The notes below the pieces were generated by a model. It worked only from the letters and a program-made list of their open reading frames with translations. It searched no databases and was not told the origin of the DNA. A DNA stretch of 64,000 nt from Paraburkholderia polaris (GTDB lineage Bacteria; Pseudomonadota; Gammaproteobacteria; Burkholderiales; Burkholderiaceae): contig NZ_JABBGJ010000035.1 in assembly GCF_012927345.1 (NCBI RefSeq), positions 55,477-119,476 on the forward strand. The letters run 5' to 3'. Position numbers and translations under genes: made by a program. Shown one piece after another: positions 38,165-47,135 of the stretch (the stretch's first letter is position 1; each line of letters begins with the position of its first letter).

Positions 38165-39136
38165 ATGAACACTCTGCACGACAACAGCATCATCATCGAC
38201 GGTCTGAACATTTCGAAGTTCGAGCGCTCTGTGTTCGAAGACATGCGCCGTGGCGGCGTGACCGCGGTGAACTGCACGGTATCGGTCTGGGAAAGCTTCC
38301 AGAAGACCGTCGACAACATCGCCGAGATGAAGCAGCAGATCCGCGAATACGGTGAAATCCTGACGCTCGTGCGCACCACCGACGACATCTTGCGCGCGAA
38401 GAAAGAGAACAAGACCGGCATCATTTTCGGTTTCCAGAACGCGCATGCGTTCGAAGACAACCTTGGCTATATCGAGGCCTTCAAGGACCTCGGCGTGAAC
38501 GTGGTCCAGCTTTGCTACAACACGCAGAACCTGGTCGGCACGGGCTGCTATGAACGCGACGGCGGGCTGTCGGGCTATGGCCGCGAAGTGATTCAGGAGA
38601 TGAACCGCGTCGGCATCATGGTCGATCTCTCGCACGTGGGCGGCAAGACGTCGTCGGAAGCGATCGCGGCGTCCAACAAGCCGGTGTGCTACTCGCATTG
38701 CTGCCCGTCGGGGCTGAAAGAGCATCCGCGCAACAAGAGCGATGAGCAATTGAAAGAGATCGCCGATGCAGGCGGTTTCGTCGGCGTGACGATGTTCGCG
38801 CCGTTCCTGAAGCGCGGCCCGGACGCGACCGTCGACGACTATATCGAAGCCATCGAATACGTGGTGAACCTGATCGGTGAAGATCAGGTCGGCATCGGCA
38901 CGGACTTCACGCAAGGCTATAGCACCGAGTTCTTCGACTGGATCACGCACGACAAGGGTCGTTATCGCCAACTGACGAACTTCGGCAAGGTGGTGAATCC
39001 GGAAGGCATTCGCACGATCGGCGAGTTTCCGAACCTGACGGCCGCGATGGAACGCGCCGGTTGGAGCGAAACCCGCATCAAGAAGATCATGGGTGAAAAC
39101 TGGGTACGGGTGTTCGGCGAAGTATGGAAGGTCTGA
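38165..39136 (+). CDS. Peptidase M19 (membrane dipeptidase) family protein
   Basis: 323 residues, 18 bases after glyA. M19 renal-dipeptidase features: IIIDGLNI at the N-terminus where metal ligands normally lie, MVDLSHVGGKTSSEAIAASN and PVCYSHCCPSGLKEHPRN with metal histidines, and GIGTDFTQGY. Orthologues stand at the same place in the Pseudomonas gbc/dgc region (PA5396). M19 enzymes cleave dipeptides with a zinc pair; the role in betaine breakdown is unknown. Confidence 0.87.
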   Translation: MNTLHDNSIIIDGLNISKFERSVFEDMRRGGVTAVNCTVSVWESFQKTVDNIAEMKQQIREYGEILTLVRTTDDILRAKKENKTGIIFGFQNAHAFEDNLGYIEAFKDLGVNVVQLCYNTQNLVGTGCYERDGGLSGYGREVIQEMNRVGIMVDLSHVGGKTSSEAIAASNKPVCYSHCCPSGLKEHPRNKSDEQLKEIADAGGFVGVTMFAPFLKRGPDATVDDYIEAIEYVVNLIGEDQVGIGTDFTQGYSTEFFDWITHDKGRYRQLTNFGKVVNPEGIRTIGEFPNLTAAMERAGWSETRIKKIMGENWVRVFGEVWKV

Positions 39137-39180
39137 TTCTCCATTCACCAAACCTGAACCTATAAAAACGGAGTCTCCAC

Positions 39181-39717
39181 ATGCAACCCCAACTGCCTAT
39201 CGATGTCGATCCGAACACCGGCGTCTGGACGACCGACGCGCTGCCGATGCTGTACGTGCCGCGTCACTTTTTCACGAACAATCACACCGCCGTCGAAGAA
39301 GCGCTCGGCATCGACACGTATGCCGAGATTCTCTACAAGGCCGGCTACAAGTCCGCTTATTTCTGGTGCGACAAGGAAGCGAAACAGCACGGCATTGCCG
39401 GCATGGCGGTGTTCGAACACTACCTGAACCGCCTGTCGCAACGCGGTTGGGGCATCTTCACGATCACGGAAGCCGATCCGTCCAGCTCGCACGCCCGCAT
39501 TGAATTGCACCACTCGTCGTTCGTGCTCGCGCAACCGGGCAAGGAAGGCAAGCTTTGCTACATGTTCGCCGGCTGGTTCGCGGGCGCGATGGACTGGGTC
39601 AACGACACCGCGCCGGATGCCCAGCGCAAGGGTCCGCCGTCCCATTCGAAGGAAGCGCGATGCGCGGCTGAAGGCCACGATCATTGCGTGTTCGAAGTAT
39701 CGCCGCTCGCGTCGTAA
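39181..39717 (+). CDS. V4R-domain protein of the dgc cluster (DUF5943 type)
   Basis: 178 residues. It carries a C-terminal V4R-like small-molecule module: LCYMFAGWFAGAMDWVND and SHSKEARCAAEGHDHCVFEV, with paired cysteines around a histidine as in V4R zinc or ligand sites. Orthologues lie between the M19 gene and dgcA in Pseudomonas (PA5397). The function is not established; a sensory or C1-binding role is possible. GGAG is placed 9 bases before the ATG. Confidence 0.8.
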   Translation: MQPQLPIDVDPNTGVWTTDALPMLYVPRHFFTNNHTAVEEALGIDTYAEILYKAGYKSAYFWCDKEAKQHGIAGMAVFEHYLNRLSQRGWGIFTITEADPSSSHARIELHHSSFVLAQPGKEGKLCYMFAGWFAGAMDWVNDTAPDAQRKGPPSHSKEARCAAEGHDHCVFEVSPLAS

Positions 39718-39767
39718 CGACAACGCACACAGCCGCACACAGCCTATTCATTCCGAGGTCGATCGCG

Positions 39768-41831
39768 ATGCGTTACCCGAACCTTTTCAAGCCTCTCACG
39801 CTGAACCAGTTGACCTTGCGTAACCGCATCGTCAGCACCGCGCACGCGGAGGTGTATGCGGAGCCGGGTGGTCTGCCCGGCGGCCGTTATATCCGTTACT
39901 ACGAAGAGAAGGCCAAGGGCGGCGTCGGCCTCGCCGTGTGCGGCGGCTCGAGCCCGGTGTCGATCGACAGCCCGCAAGGCTGGTGGAAGTCGGTGAATCT
40001 CTCGACCGACAAGATCATCGATCCGCTCGCGCGGCTCGCCGAAGCGATGCATCGGCACGGTGCGAAGATCATGATTCAGGCCACGCACATGGGCCGGCGC
40101 TCGGCGTTTCATGGTGAGCACTGGCCGCATCTGATGTCGCCGTCGGGCGTGCGTGAACCGGTGCACCGCGGCAACGCGAAGATCATTGAAGTGGAAGAGA
40201 TTCGCCGCATCATCTCGGACTTTGCCGCGGCGGCGAAGCGCGTGAAGGATGCCGGCATGGACGGCATCGAGATTTCGGCGGCTCACCAGCATCTGATCGA
40301 TCAGTTCTGGAGCCCGCGCACGAATTTCCGTACCGACGAATGGGGCGGCTCGCTCGAAAACCGTCTGCGTTTCGGTACGGAAGTGTTGAAGGCCGTGCGC
40401 GAAGCGGTGGGCGCGGACTTCTGTATCGGTCTGCGCATGTGTGGCGATGAATTCCATGAAGACGGTCTCGATCACGAACAGCTGAAAGAGATCGCCCAGG
40501 CGATGAGCGAAACCGGCCTGATCGATTACCTCGGCGTGATCGGTTCCGGCGCGGATACGCACAACACCTTGGCGAACTGCATGCCGCCGATGGCGCTGCC
40601 GCCCGAACCGTTCGTGCATCTCGCGGCGGGTATCAAGTCGGTGGTGAAGCTCCCGGTGATGCATGCGCAAAGCATTCGCGATGCGGGCCAGGCCGAGCGC
40701 TTGCTCGCGAGTGGCATGGTCGATCTGGTCGGCATGACGCGTGCGCAGATCGCCGATCCGCATATGGTCATCAAGATCCGCGACGGCCGCGAGGATGAGA
40801 TCAAGCAATGCGTCGGCGCGAACTATTGCATCGACCGCCAGTACAACGGGCTGGACGTGCTGTGCGTGCAGAACGCCGCGACGTCGCGTGAAGAAACCAT
40901 GCCGCACGTGATCGCGAAAACACGCGGCCCGAAGCGGAAGGTGGTCGTGGTCGGCGCAGGTCCCGCAGGACTGGAAGCGGCGCGCGTGGCGAAGTCCCGC
41001 GGCCATGACGTGGTGCTGTTCGAGAAGAACGACTACGTCGGCGGTCAGATCATGCTGGCCGCGAAAGCGCCGCAGCGCGAGCAGATGGCGGGCATCGTGC
41101 GCTGGTTCGATATGGAAACGAAGCGCCTCGGCGTCGACCGCCGTCTTGGCGTTGCTGCCGACGAAAAAACCATCATGGCCGAGAAGCCGGACATCGTCGT
41201 GCTGGCCACGGGCGGTTCGTCGTTCACGTCGCAAGTCGCGGCGTGGGGCGTCGAAGAAGGGCTCGCGGTCAGTTCATGGGATGTGCTGTCGGGCAAAGTC
41301 GAGCCGGGCAAGAACGTGCTGGTGTATGACGGCGTCAGCACGCACGCCGGCGCGGGCGTCGCGGATTTCATGTCGAGCCGCGGTTCGAACGTCGAGATCG
41401 TGACGCCTGACGTGAAGGTCGCCGACGATGTAGGCGGCACTACGTTCCCGATCTTCTACCGCCGCCTCTACGCACAAGGCGTGATTCACACGCCGAACTA
41501 CTGGCTCGACAAGGTGTACGAGGAAGACGGCAAGAAGATCGCCGTGATCCGCAACGAGTACACAGAAGAGCAGGAAGAACGCGCGGTCGATCAGGTGGTG
41601 ATCGAGAACGGCAGCACGCCGAACGACCAGCTTTACTGGACGCTCAAGCCCGAGTCGGTGAATCGCGGACAGATCGACGTGCACAAGCTCTTCGCGTCCG
41701 AGCCGCAACCGTCGCTCAGCGAAGAACTCGGTAACGGTCGCTTCCTGCTGTTTCGCGTCGGCGACTGTATTTCCATGCACAACATTCACGGCGCGATCTA
41801 CGACGCGCTGCGCCTTTGCAAGGATTTCTGA
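39768..41831 (+). CDS. dgcA: Dimethylglycine demethylase subunit DgcA
   Basis: 687 residues from ATG 39768. The first 370 residues are an FMN TIM barrel of old-yellow-enzyme type (PNLFKPLTLNQLTLRNRIVS). Then comes an iron-sulfur linker (QCVGANYCIDRQYN, LCVQN) and a dinucleotide-binding half (VVVVGAGPAGLEAARVAKSR), as in trimethylamine dehydrogenase. The linker shows CVGANYC where many relatives have CxxCxxxC, so one usual cluster cysteine is replaced. It demethylates dimethylglycine to sarcosine and passes electrons to DgcB and ETF. Confidence 0.93.
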   Translation: MRYPNLFKPLTLNQLTLRNRIVSTAHAEVYAEPGGLPGGRYIRYYEEKAKGGVGLAVCGGSSPVSIDSPQGWWKSVNLSTDKIIDPLARLAEAMHRHGAKIMIQATHMGRRSAFHGEHWPHLMSPSGVREPVHRGNAKIIEVEEIRRIISDFAAAAKRVKDAGMDGIEISAAHQHLIDQFWSPRTNFRTDEWGGSLENRLRFGTEVLKAVREAVGADFCIGLRMCGDEFHEDGLDHEQLKEIAQAMSETGLIDYLGVIGSGADTHNTLANCMPPMALPPEPFVHLAAGIKSVVKLPVMHAQSIRDAGQAERLLASGMVDLVGMTRAQIADPHMVIKIRDGREDEIKQCVGANYCIDRQYNGLDVLCVQNAATSREETMPHVIAKTRGPKRKVVVVGAGPAGLEAARVAKSRGHDVVLFEKNDYVGGQIMLAAKAPQREQMAGIVRWFDMETKRLGVDRRLGVAADEKTIMAEKPDIVVLATGGSSFTSQVAAWGVEEGLAVSSWDVLSGKVEPGKNVLVYDGVSTHAGAGVADFMSSRGSNVEIVTPDVKVADDVGGTTFPIFYRRLYAQGVIHTPNYWLDKVYEEDGKKIAVIRNEYTEEQEERAVDQVVIENGSTPNDQLYWTLKPESVNRGQIDVHKLFASEPQPSLSEELGNGRFLLFRVGDCISMHNIHGAIYDALRLCKDF

Positions 41832-41833
41832 CG

Positions 41834-43747
41834 ATGAGCCCCGTGTTTGTCATCACCGTCCTGCTGTGGTTGTCGGTGGCTGGTCTCGCGTTCGCGCTCG
41901 CCAAACGCGCTGCTTACTGGCGCGAAGGCCGCGCCACGGCGGCCGGCGCGTATGGCTGGACCAACCTGCTGGCGATCCCGAAGCGCTATTTTGTCGACCT
42001 GCACCATGTGGTTGCGCGTGACCCGTACATCGCGAAGACGCACGTGGCGACGGCGGGCGGTGCGATCCTTGCGATGGCGCTGGTGTTCGTCAACTACGGT
42101 CTCGCAATCTACTCGCCGTGGCTCGACAAGCTGATCTTTCTGGCAGCGCTGGTGATGCTGGTCGGCGCGGTGTTCGTCTGGCGTCGGCGGCATGGTGCGA
42201 AGGCGGTGCCGGCACGGCTCTCGCGTGGACCCTGGGATCATCTGCCGCTATTGCTTGGTTCGTTTGCGCTCGGTTTGGCGCTGTTCATCGCGCTGCCGGC
42301 TGCGGCGATGTCGGGTGCGCTGGCCATCATCGTCGCCCTGCTGATCGCGGTGGGCGCGTTCACGATGACGTTCGGTGCGGCTCGCGGTGGTCCGATGAAG
42401 CATGCGCTCGCCGGTCTGCTGCACCTCGCGTTTCATCCGCGTCAGGAGCGCTTTGCCGAGCGCAACGACAACGACGTCGTGCCGCCGACCGCGCTGAAGG
42501 CGCCGCTGCTCGACGCGAAGGAATACGGCGTCGGCAAACCGGTCGAGTTTCGCTGGAACCAGTTGTTGAGCTTCGATGCCTGCGTGCAGTGCGGCAAGTG
42601 CGAAGCAGCGTGCCCCGCGTTTGCCGCCGGGCAGCCACTCAATCCGAAGAAGCTGATTCAGGATCTTGTCACGGGCATGGTGGGTGGCACGGACGAGGCT
42701 TATGCGGGCAGCCCGACGCCTGGCATTCCCATCGGCAAACACGGCGGCGCGCCGGGCAAGCCGCTCGTGTCGAGCCTGATCGAAGCGGACACGCTGTGGT
42801 CATGCACCACTTGCCGCGCTTGCGTGCAGGAATGCCCGATGTTGATCGAGCACGTCGACGCGATCGTGGATATGCGCCGGAACCAGACCTTGGTCGAAGG
42901 CAGCGTACCCGGCAAAGGTCCGATTACGCTCGCGAATCTGCGTGAGACCGGCAGTTCGAACGGTTATGACATCGGCGCGCGTTACGACTGGGCGGTCGAT
43001 CTGCAAGTGCAGGTCGCGCAACCGGGACGCCTGGTGGACGTGCTGTTGATCGCCGGCGAAGGCGCGTTCGACATGCGCTATCAGCGCACGCTGCGCGCGC
43101 TGATCAAGGTGCTGAATCGGGCGGGGATCGACTACGCGGTGCTCGGCGGCGTCGAAACCGATACCGGCGATACGGCACGACGTCTCGGCGACGAAGCGAC
43201 CTTCCAGCAACTCGCAACCAAACTGATCGGCACGCTCTCGCAGTACTCGTTTCGCAAGATCGTCACCGCCGATCCGCACGTGCTGCACAGCCTGCGCAAC
43301 GAATATCGCGCACTCGGCGGTTTCTACGAGGTGCAGCACCATACGGCACTGATCGAAGAACTGGTATCGAGCGGCAAGCTGTCGCCGAAGGCGGTCACCG
43401 CGTTCGCGGACCGCAAGATCACGTATCACGATCCGTGCTATCTGGGCCGCTATAACGGGGAAACGGAAGCGCCGCGCCGTTTGCTGAAAACCATCGGTAT
43501 CAAGGTGGTCGAAATGGAACGCAACGGTATGCGCGGACGTTGCTGCGGAGGCGGCGGCGGTGCACCGTTGACCGATATCCCCGGCAAACGGCGTATTCCC
43601 GATATCCGCATCGACGACGCCCGCGCGATAAACGCGGAGATCGTTGCGGTGGGTTGCCCGAATTGCACGGCGATGCTCGAAGGCGTGGTCGGCCCGCGTC
43701 CGGAAGTGCTGGACGTCGCCGAACTGGTTGCTGCGGCGCTGGAGTAA
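41834..43747 (+). CDS. dgcB: Dimethylglycine demethylase subunit DgcB, membrane iron-sulfur protein
   Basis: 637 residues from ATG 41834, two bases after dgcA. Several hydrophobic segments fill residues 1-190. Two 4Fe-4S motifs follow (CVQCGKCEAACP near 250, CTTCRACVQECP near 325), then two CCG-type cysteine domains (YHDPCYLGRYNG, GRCCGGGGGAPLTD) as in heterodisulfide reductase and GlpC. It likely takes electrons from demethylation via ETF to the membrane quinone pool. Confidence 0.93.
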   Translation: MSPVFVITVLLWLSVAGLAFALAKRAAYWREGRATAAGAYGWTNLLAIPKRYFVDLHHVVARDPYIAKTHVATAGGAILAMALVFVNYGLAIYSPWLDKLIFLAALVMLVGAVFVWRRRHGAKAVPARLSRGPWDHLPLLLGSFALGLALFIALPAAAMSGALAIIVALLIAVGAFTMTFGAARGGPMKHALAGLLHLAFHPRQERFAERNDNDVVPPTALKAPLLDAKEYGVGKPVEFRWNQLLSFDACVQCGKCEAACPAFAAGQPLNPKKLIQDLVTGMVGGTDEAYAGSPTPGIPIGKHGGAPGKPLVSSLIEADTLWSCTTCRACVQECPMLIEHVDAIVDMRRNQTLVEGSVPGKGPITLANLRETGSSNGYDIGARYDWAVDLQVQVAQPGRLVDVLLIAGEGAFDMRYQRTLRALIKVLNRAGIDYAVLGGVETDTGDTARRLGDEATFQQLATKLIGTLSQYSFRKIVTADPHVLHSLRNEYRALGGFYEVQHHTALIEELVSSGKLSPKAVTAFADRKITYHDPCYLGRYNGETEAPRRLLKTIGIKVVEMERNGMRGRCCGGGGGAPLTDIPGKRRIPDIRIDDARAINAEIVAVGCPNCTAMLEGVVGPRPEVLDVAELVAAALE

Positions 43748-43751
43748 CGCG

Positions 43752-44930
43752 ATGAACAATCTCAAACGAATCGATCCGCGCCGGCCATTCACGATCACGG
43801 CCGACGGGCTCAAGCGGATTACGCTCGGCATGACGGGTGTCGCCGGCTCGATGGAATTCGCGGCGCACGGCTCGACGGGGTCGGCGCATCGCGAGCACGC
43901 GAAACCGCGCCGCACGACGGCCACGCCGCAGCGTGTGCTGCTGGTGGCCGCTCACGCAGACCGCGGCGCACTGGATGACCACGCGCGCCAGACCTTGGCC
44001 GCCGCCGCGCTAATCGCGGACGCGACAACTGAAGTCGTACTGCTCGTATTCGGCGAGTTCACCGGCGACGCTGCCGCGCTCGGTGCCGACAAGCTGATCG
44101 AGTTGCCGATGTTCGACCGCCGCGTTTTCGCGCCGCTTGACGAATTGAACGCGCTGGCCGCGTGCGTCGCGGCCTATGCGCCGGCGCACATTTTCCTGCC
44201 CGACAACGCCACCGGCGACGGCGACCTCGGCCGCGGTTATGCGGCCGCCGCGAATGCGAGCGTCGCGACGCATGTCGTCGAGATCGACGCGGCCCATGTC
44301 GCGGCATATATCCAGACGAATACGGCGTTCGCCGTGCGTGCATTGCCCGAGGTCGTGTTGCTTGCAGCGAATGCGGTCGATCCGAAGTTGCCGTTTGTCG
44401 GCGCGGGTGAGCGAGTGGTGTGGCGTTTCGATGGCGAACCGGCTTCGTCAAAAAGCATCGTGCGCGATCTTGGTGTCGAGGAAATCGACGCCGCCCAACT
44501 CGCGCTCGAAGAGGCGGATTTCATCGTTTCGGCAGGCAATGGCGTCAGCGATGTCCCAGCGTTCGAGCGTCTGGCAGCCACGTTAGGCGCCGCGATCGGC
44601 GCAAGCCGCGTGGCCGTGGACGACGGCAAGTTCACCCGCGACAAGCAGATCGGCGCCACCGGTAAGACTGTGGAAGCCAGTGTCTATATCGCGTTCGGCA
44701 TTTCCGGCGCGGTTCAGCATCTGCAGGGCATCAAGGATTGCCGGCACGTGATCGCCGTGAATCTCGACGCCAGCGCGCCGATCGCCAAACGCGCGAATCT
44801 GACGGTTATCGCCGATGCGCAGGAGACCATCGCGGCGTTGAACGAAGCCGCGGCGGCTGCGCGCACGGCACGCGGCACCGGTGCTGCGCTATTGAATTCA
44901 ACGGCTGTTGCAGAAGGAGCGCTTGCATGA
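43752..44930 (+). CDS. etfA: Electron transfer flavoprotein alpha subunit of the dgc cluster
   Basis: 392 residues from ATG 43752. The C-terminal FAD domain is clear: QIGATGKTVEASVYIAFGIS and SGAVQHLQGIKDCRHVIAVN, followed by DASAPIAKRANLTVIADA. The first 55 residues are an extra low-complexity extension relative to general ETF alpha chains. The paralogue is specific to this cluster (PA5400 equivalent) and should accept electrons from DgcA. It overlaps the next gene in ATGA. Confidence 0.9.
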   Translation: MNNLKRIDPRRPFTITADGLKRITLGMTGVAGSMEFAAHGSTGSAHREHAKPRRTTATPQRVLLVAAHADRGALDDHARQTLAAAALIADATTEVVLLVFGEFTGDAAALGADKLIELPMFDRRVFAPLDELNALAACVAAYAPAHIFLPDNATGDGDLGRGYAAAANASVATHVVEIDAAHVAAYIQTNTAFAVRALPEVVLLAANAVDPKLPFVGAGERVVWRFDGEPASSKSIVRDLGVEEIDAAQLALEEADFIVSAGNGVSDVPAFERLAATLGAAIGASRVAVDDGKFTRDKQIGATGKTVEASVYIAFGISGAVQHLQGIKDCRHVIAVNLDASAPIAKRANLTVIADAQETIAALNEAAAAARTARGTGAALLNSTAVAEGALA

Positions 44931-45718
44931 AGATCGCCGTACTGGTTTCCGTGGGCCGGCACCCGGTCAGCGGCACCGCGCGCTACAGCCGTAACGACGC
45001 CGCCGCGCTGACGATAGCGCTCTCCCTCGCAAAAACGCACGGCGCGACGCTCGACGTGTTGCACGCGGGCGATCCGTCAAATCCGGCGCTGAAGGAATAT
45101 CTCGCGCTCGGCGCGCGCACTGTCGAGGTGCTGGAAGTGCCTGAATCGCCTGAATGGCAAGGCGACGCGATAGCACCGCTCGCCACCCGTCTGCGCGGTT
45201 ACGACCTTGTATTGACCGGCACCCGCGCCGAAGGCGCATTCGATAGCGGCATGCTGCCGTATCGCGTCGCCAATGCGCTGGACATGCCGCTCGTCGGCGC
45301 AGCCGTCGATCTGACGCTTCGCGACGGCTGCGCCGAAGTCCGGCAATTCATGCCGAAGGGCCTGCGCCGCCGCGTCGAAGTGCAGTTGCCGGCTTTGATC
45401 GCGGTGCATCCGATGGCCAACACGGCGCCGAGCTACGCCTATGCAAGGCTGCGCGAAGGCACGATCCGTCCGATCGCGACAGCAACGCCCGCGAGCCCGG
45501 GCACGGCCAACCCCGACGACCTTGCCTGGACGACACGCCCCGCGAGCGCCAAACCGGTGCGCTTCGCCGCCGCCGAGAAGCGCTCGGGCCATGCCCGCAT
45601 GCTCTCGGCGACGACGACCGAAAGCCGCGGCGGCAGCGTCGTAATTGAAGGGAGTTCCGTCGAAAAAGCACAAGTGATCCTCGCGTATTTGCGCGAGCAT
45701 CAACTTGTGGATTACTGA
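44927..45718 (+). CDS. etfB: Electron transfer flavoprotein beta subunit of the dgc cluster
   Basis: 263 residues from ATG 44927, coupled to the upstream gene by an ATGA overlap. ETF-beta type alpha/beta fold: MKIAVLVSVGRHPVSG, YDLVLTGTRAEGAFDSGMLP, and a C-terminal arm (SVVIEGSSVEKAQVILAYLR). It pairs with the alpha chain to hold FAD. Its 3' end contains a GTCG pair 21 bases apart (45638 and 45659) that may serve gbcA. Confidence 0.88.
   Translation: MKIAVLVSVGRHPVSGTARYSRNDAAALTIALSLAKTHGATLDVLHAGDPSNPALKEYLALGARTVEVLEVPESPEWQGDAIAPLATRLRGYDLVLTGTRAEGAFDSGMLPYRVANALDMPLVGAAVDLTLRDGCAEVRQFMPKGLRRRVEVQLPALIAVHPMANTAPSYAYARLREGTIRPIATATPASPGTANPDDLAWTTRPASAKPVRFAAAEKRSGHARMLSATTTESRGGSVVIEGSSVEKAQVILAYLREHQLVDY
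45637..45670 (+). promoter_or_regulatory. Possible AraC-type operator before gbcA, inside etfB
   Basis: GTCGTAAT at 45638 and GTCGAAAAAG at 45659 are 21 bases apart and about 130 bases before gbcA, in line with the other pairs. Because the bases also encode the conserved EtfB tail, chance is harder to exclude. Confidence 0.3.
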
Positions 45719-45791
45719 TTTCCGGTTCGGGCCAGCATGCGACCAGGAGGGCCTGGCGCGGCGCCAGACGTGACATGCAACGGAGCACACA

Positions 45792-47102
45792 ATGAAAGTT
45801 TCGGCAGACGTTCGCGCAATGATCGAACGCCGCAAAAGGAATCACACGCTGGAAGCGCCGTTCTATACGAGCGAGGCTATTTTCGCGCTCGACATGGAGG
45901 CGATTTTCCGCAAGCACTGGATTCAGGTCGCGGTGGAACCGGATGTGCCGGAGCCGGGCGACTACATCACAGTGGAAATCGGCAACGATTCGATTCTGAT
46001 CGTACGCGACGACGACATGCAGGTGCGGGCATTCCATAACGTTTGCCGCCATCGTGGCGCGCGTTTGTGCAATACGGACAAAGGTTCGCTCGGCAATATC
46101 GTCTGCCCGTATCACAGCTGGACTTACAACCTGAACGGCGACTTGATGTTTGCCGAACATATGGGCGACCAGTTCGACCGCTGCAAGCACAGTCTGAAAG
46201 CGGTACACCTCCAGAATCTCGCCGGCCTGATCTTCATCTGTCTCGCGGACGAACCGCCAGCCGACTTTGCCGTGCTGCGCGCCGCGATGGAACCGTATTT
46301 GTTGCCGCACGATCTCGCCGGCTGCAAGGTCGCGGCGTCGATCGACATTATCGAAGAGGGCAACTGGAAGCTCACGATGGAGAACAATCGCGAGTGCTAC
46401 CACTGCGTCGCGAACCATCCTGAGCTGACGATTTCGCTTTACGAATACGGTTTTGGCTATCAACGCACGCCCGCCAACGAAGAAGGCATGGCCGCATTCG
46501 AAGAGACCGTGGCGCGCCGTACCGCGCAATGGGAGGCGATGAACCTGCCGTCGGCGGAAATCGACCGGCTGGCCGATCTCGTCACGGGTTTCCGTACGCA
46601 GCGCTTGCCGCTCGATCGCGACGGCGAATCGCAGACCATGGACGCGAAGGTGGCCTCGAAGAAACTGCTCGGCGGTTTCGAGCAGGCCGATCTCGGTGGC
46701 CTCTCGTTCTGGACGCAGCCGAATTCGTGGCATCACTTCATGAGCGATCACATCGTCAGCTTTTCGGTGATTCCGCTGTCGGCAGGCAAAACGCTGGTGC
46801 GCACCAAGTGGCTCGTCCACAAGGATGCACGCGAAGGCATCGATTACGACGTGAACAATCTCACGGCCGTGTGGCGGGCCACCAATGATCAGGACCGCGC
46901 GCTTGTGGAGTATTCGCAACGCGGCGCAACCAGCAGCGCCTACGAGCCGGGGCCGTATTCGCCGTTCACCGAAGGCCTCGTCGAGAAGTTCTGCGAGTGG
47001 TACATCGGCCGTATTGCGGAGTACAGCAATGCGCCCCAAACCCATGATGCCGGCGATGCGCCGGTTTCGCACGGCGAAAAAGTCGTGTCTTTCATGCGCT
47101 GA
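45792..47102 (+). CDS. gbcA: Glycine betaine demethylase, Rieske oxygenase subunit
   Basis: 436 residues. The Rieske [2Fe-2S] ligands are C85-x-H87 and C105-x2-H108 (CRHRGARL, VCPYHSW); the mononuclear iron site has H204 and H209 in NRECYHCVANHPEL. It oxidises one N-methyl of glycine betaine with O2, giving dimethylglycine and formaldehyde, using electrons from GbcB. Here gbcA and gbcB run in the same direction as dgcAB-etf; a palindromic hairpin (CTGGCG/CGCCAG, near 45754) lies in the 73-base gap. Confidence 0.95.
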   Translation: MKVSADVRAMIERRKRNHTLEAPFYTSEAIFALDMEAIFRKHWIQVAVEPDVPEPGDYITVEIGNDSILIVRDDDMQVRAFHNVCRHRGARLCNTDKGSLGNIVCPYHSWTYNLNGDLMFAEHMGDQFDRCKHSLKAVHLQNLAGLIFICLADEPPADFAVLRAAMEPYLLPHDLAGCKVAASIDIIEEGNWKLTMENNRECYHCVANHPELTISLYEYGFGYQRTPANEEGMAAFEETVARRTAQWEAMNLPSAEIDRLADLVTGFRTQRLPLDRDGESQTMDAKVASKKLLGGFEQADLGGLSFWTQPNSWHHFMSDHIVSFSVIPLSAGKTLVRTKWLVHKDAREGIDYDVNNLTAVWRATNDQDRALVEYSQRGATSSAYEPGPYSPFTEGLVEKFCEWYIGRIAEYSNAPQTHDAGDAPVSHGEKVVSFMR

Positions 47103-47135
47103 GCGCGATACCGCAACCAGGAGCGGGAGAAAATC

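Noticed and set aside
37394..39151. 585-codon minus-strand frame across glyA and the M19 gene
   Set aside because: Shadow of two recognised genes; no protein family features.
45348..47072. 574-codon minus-strand frame across etfB and gbcA
   Set aside because: Shadow of recognised genes; crosses their boundary without any start signal.
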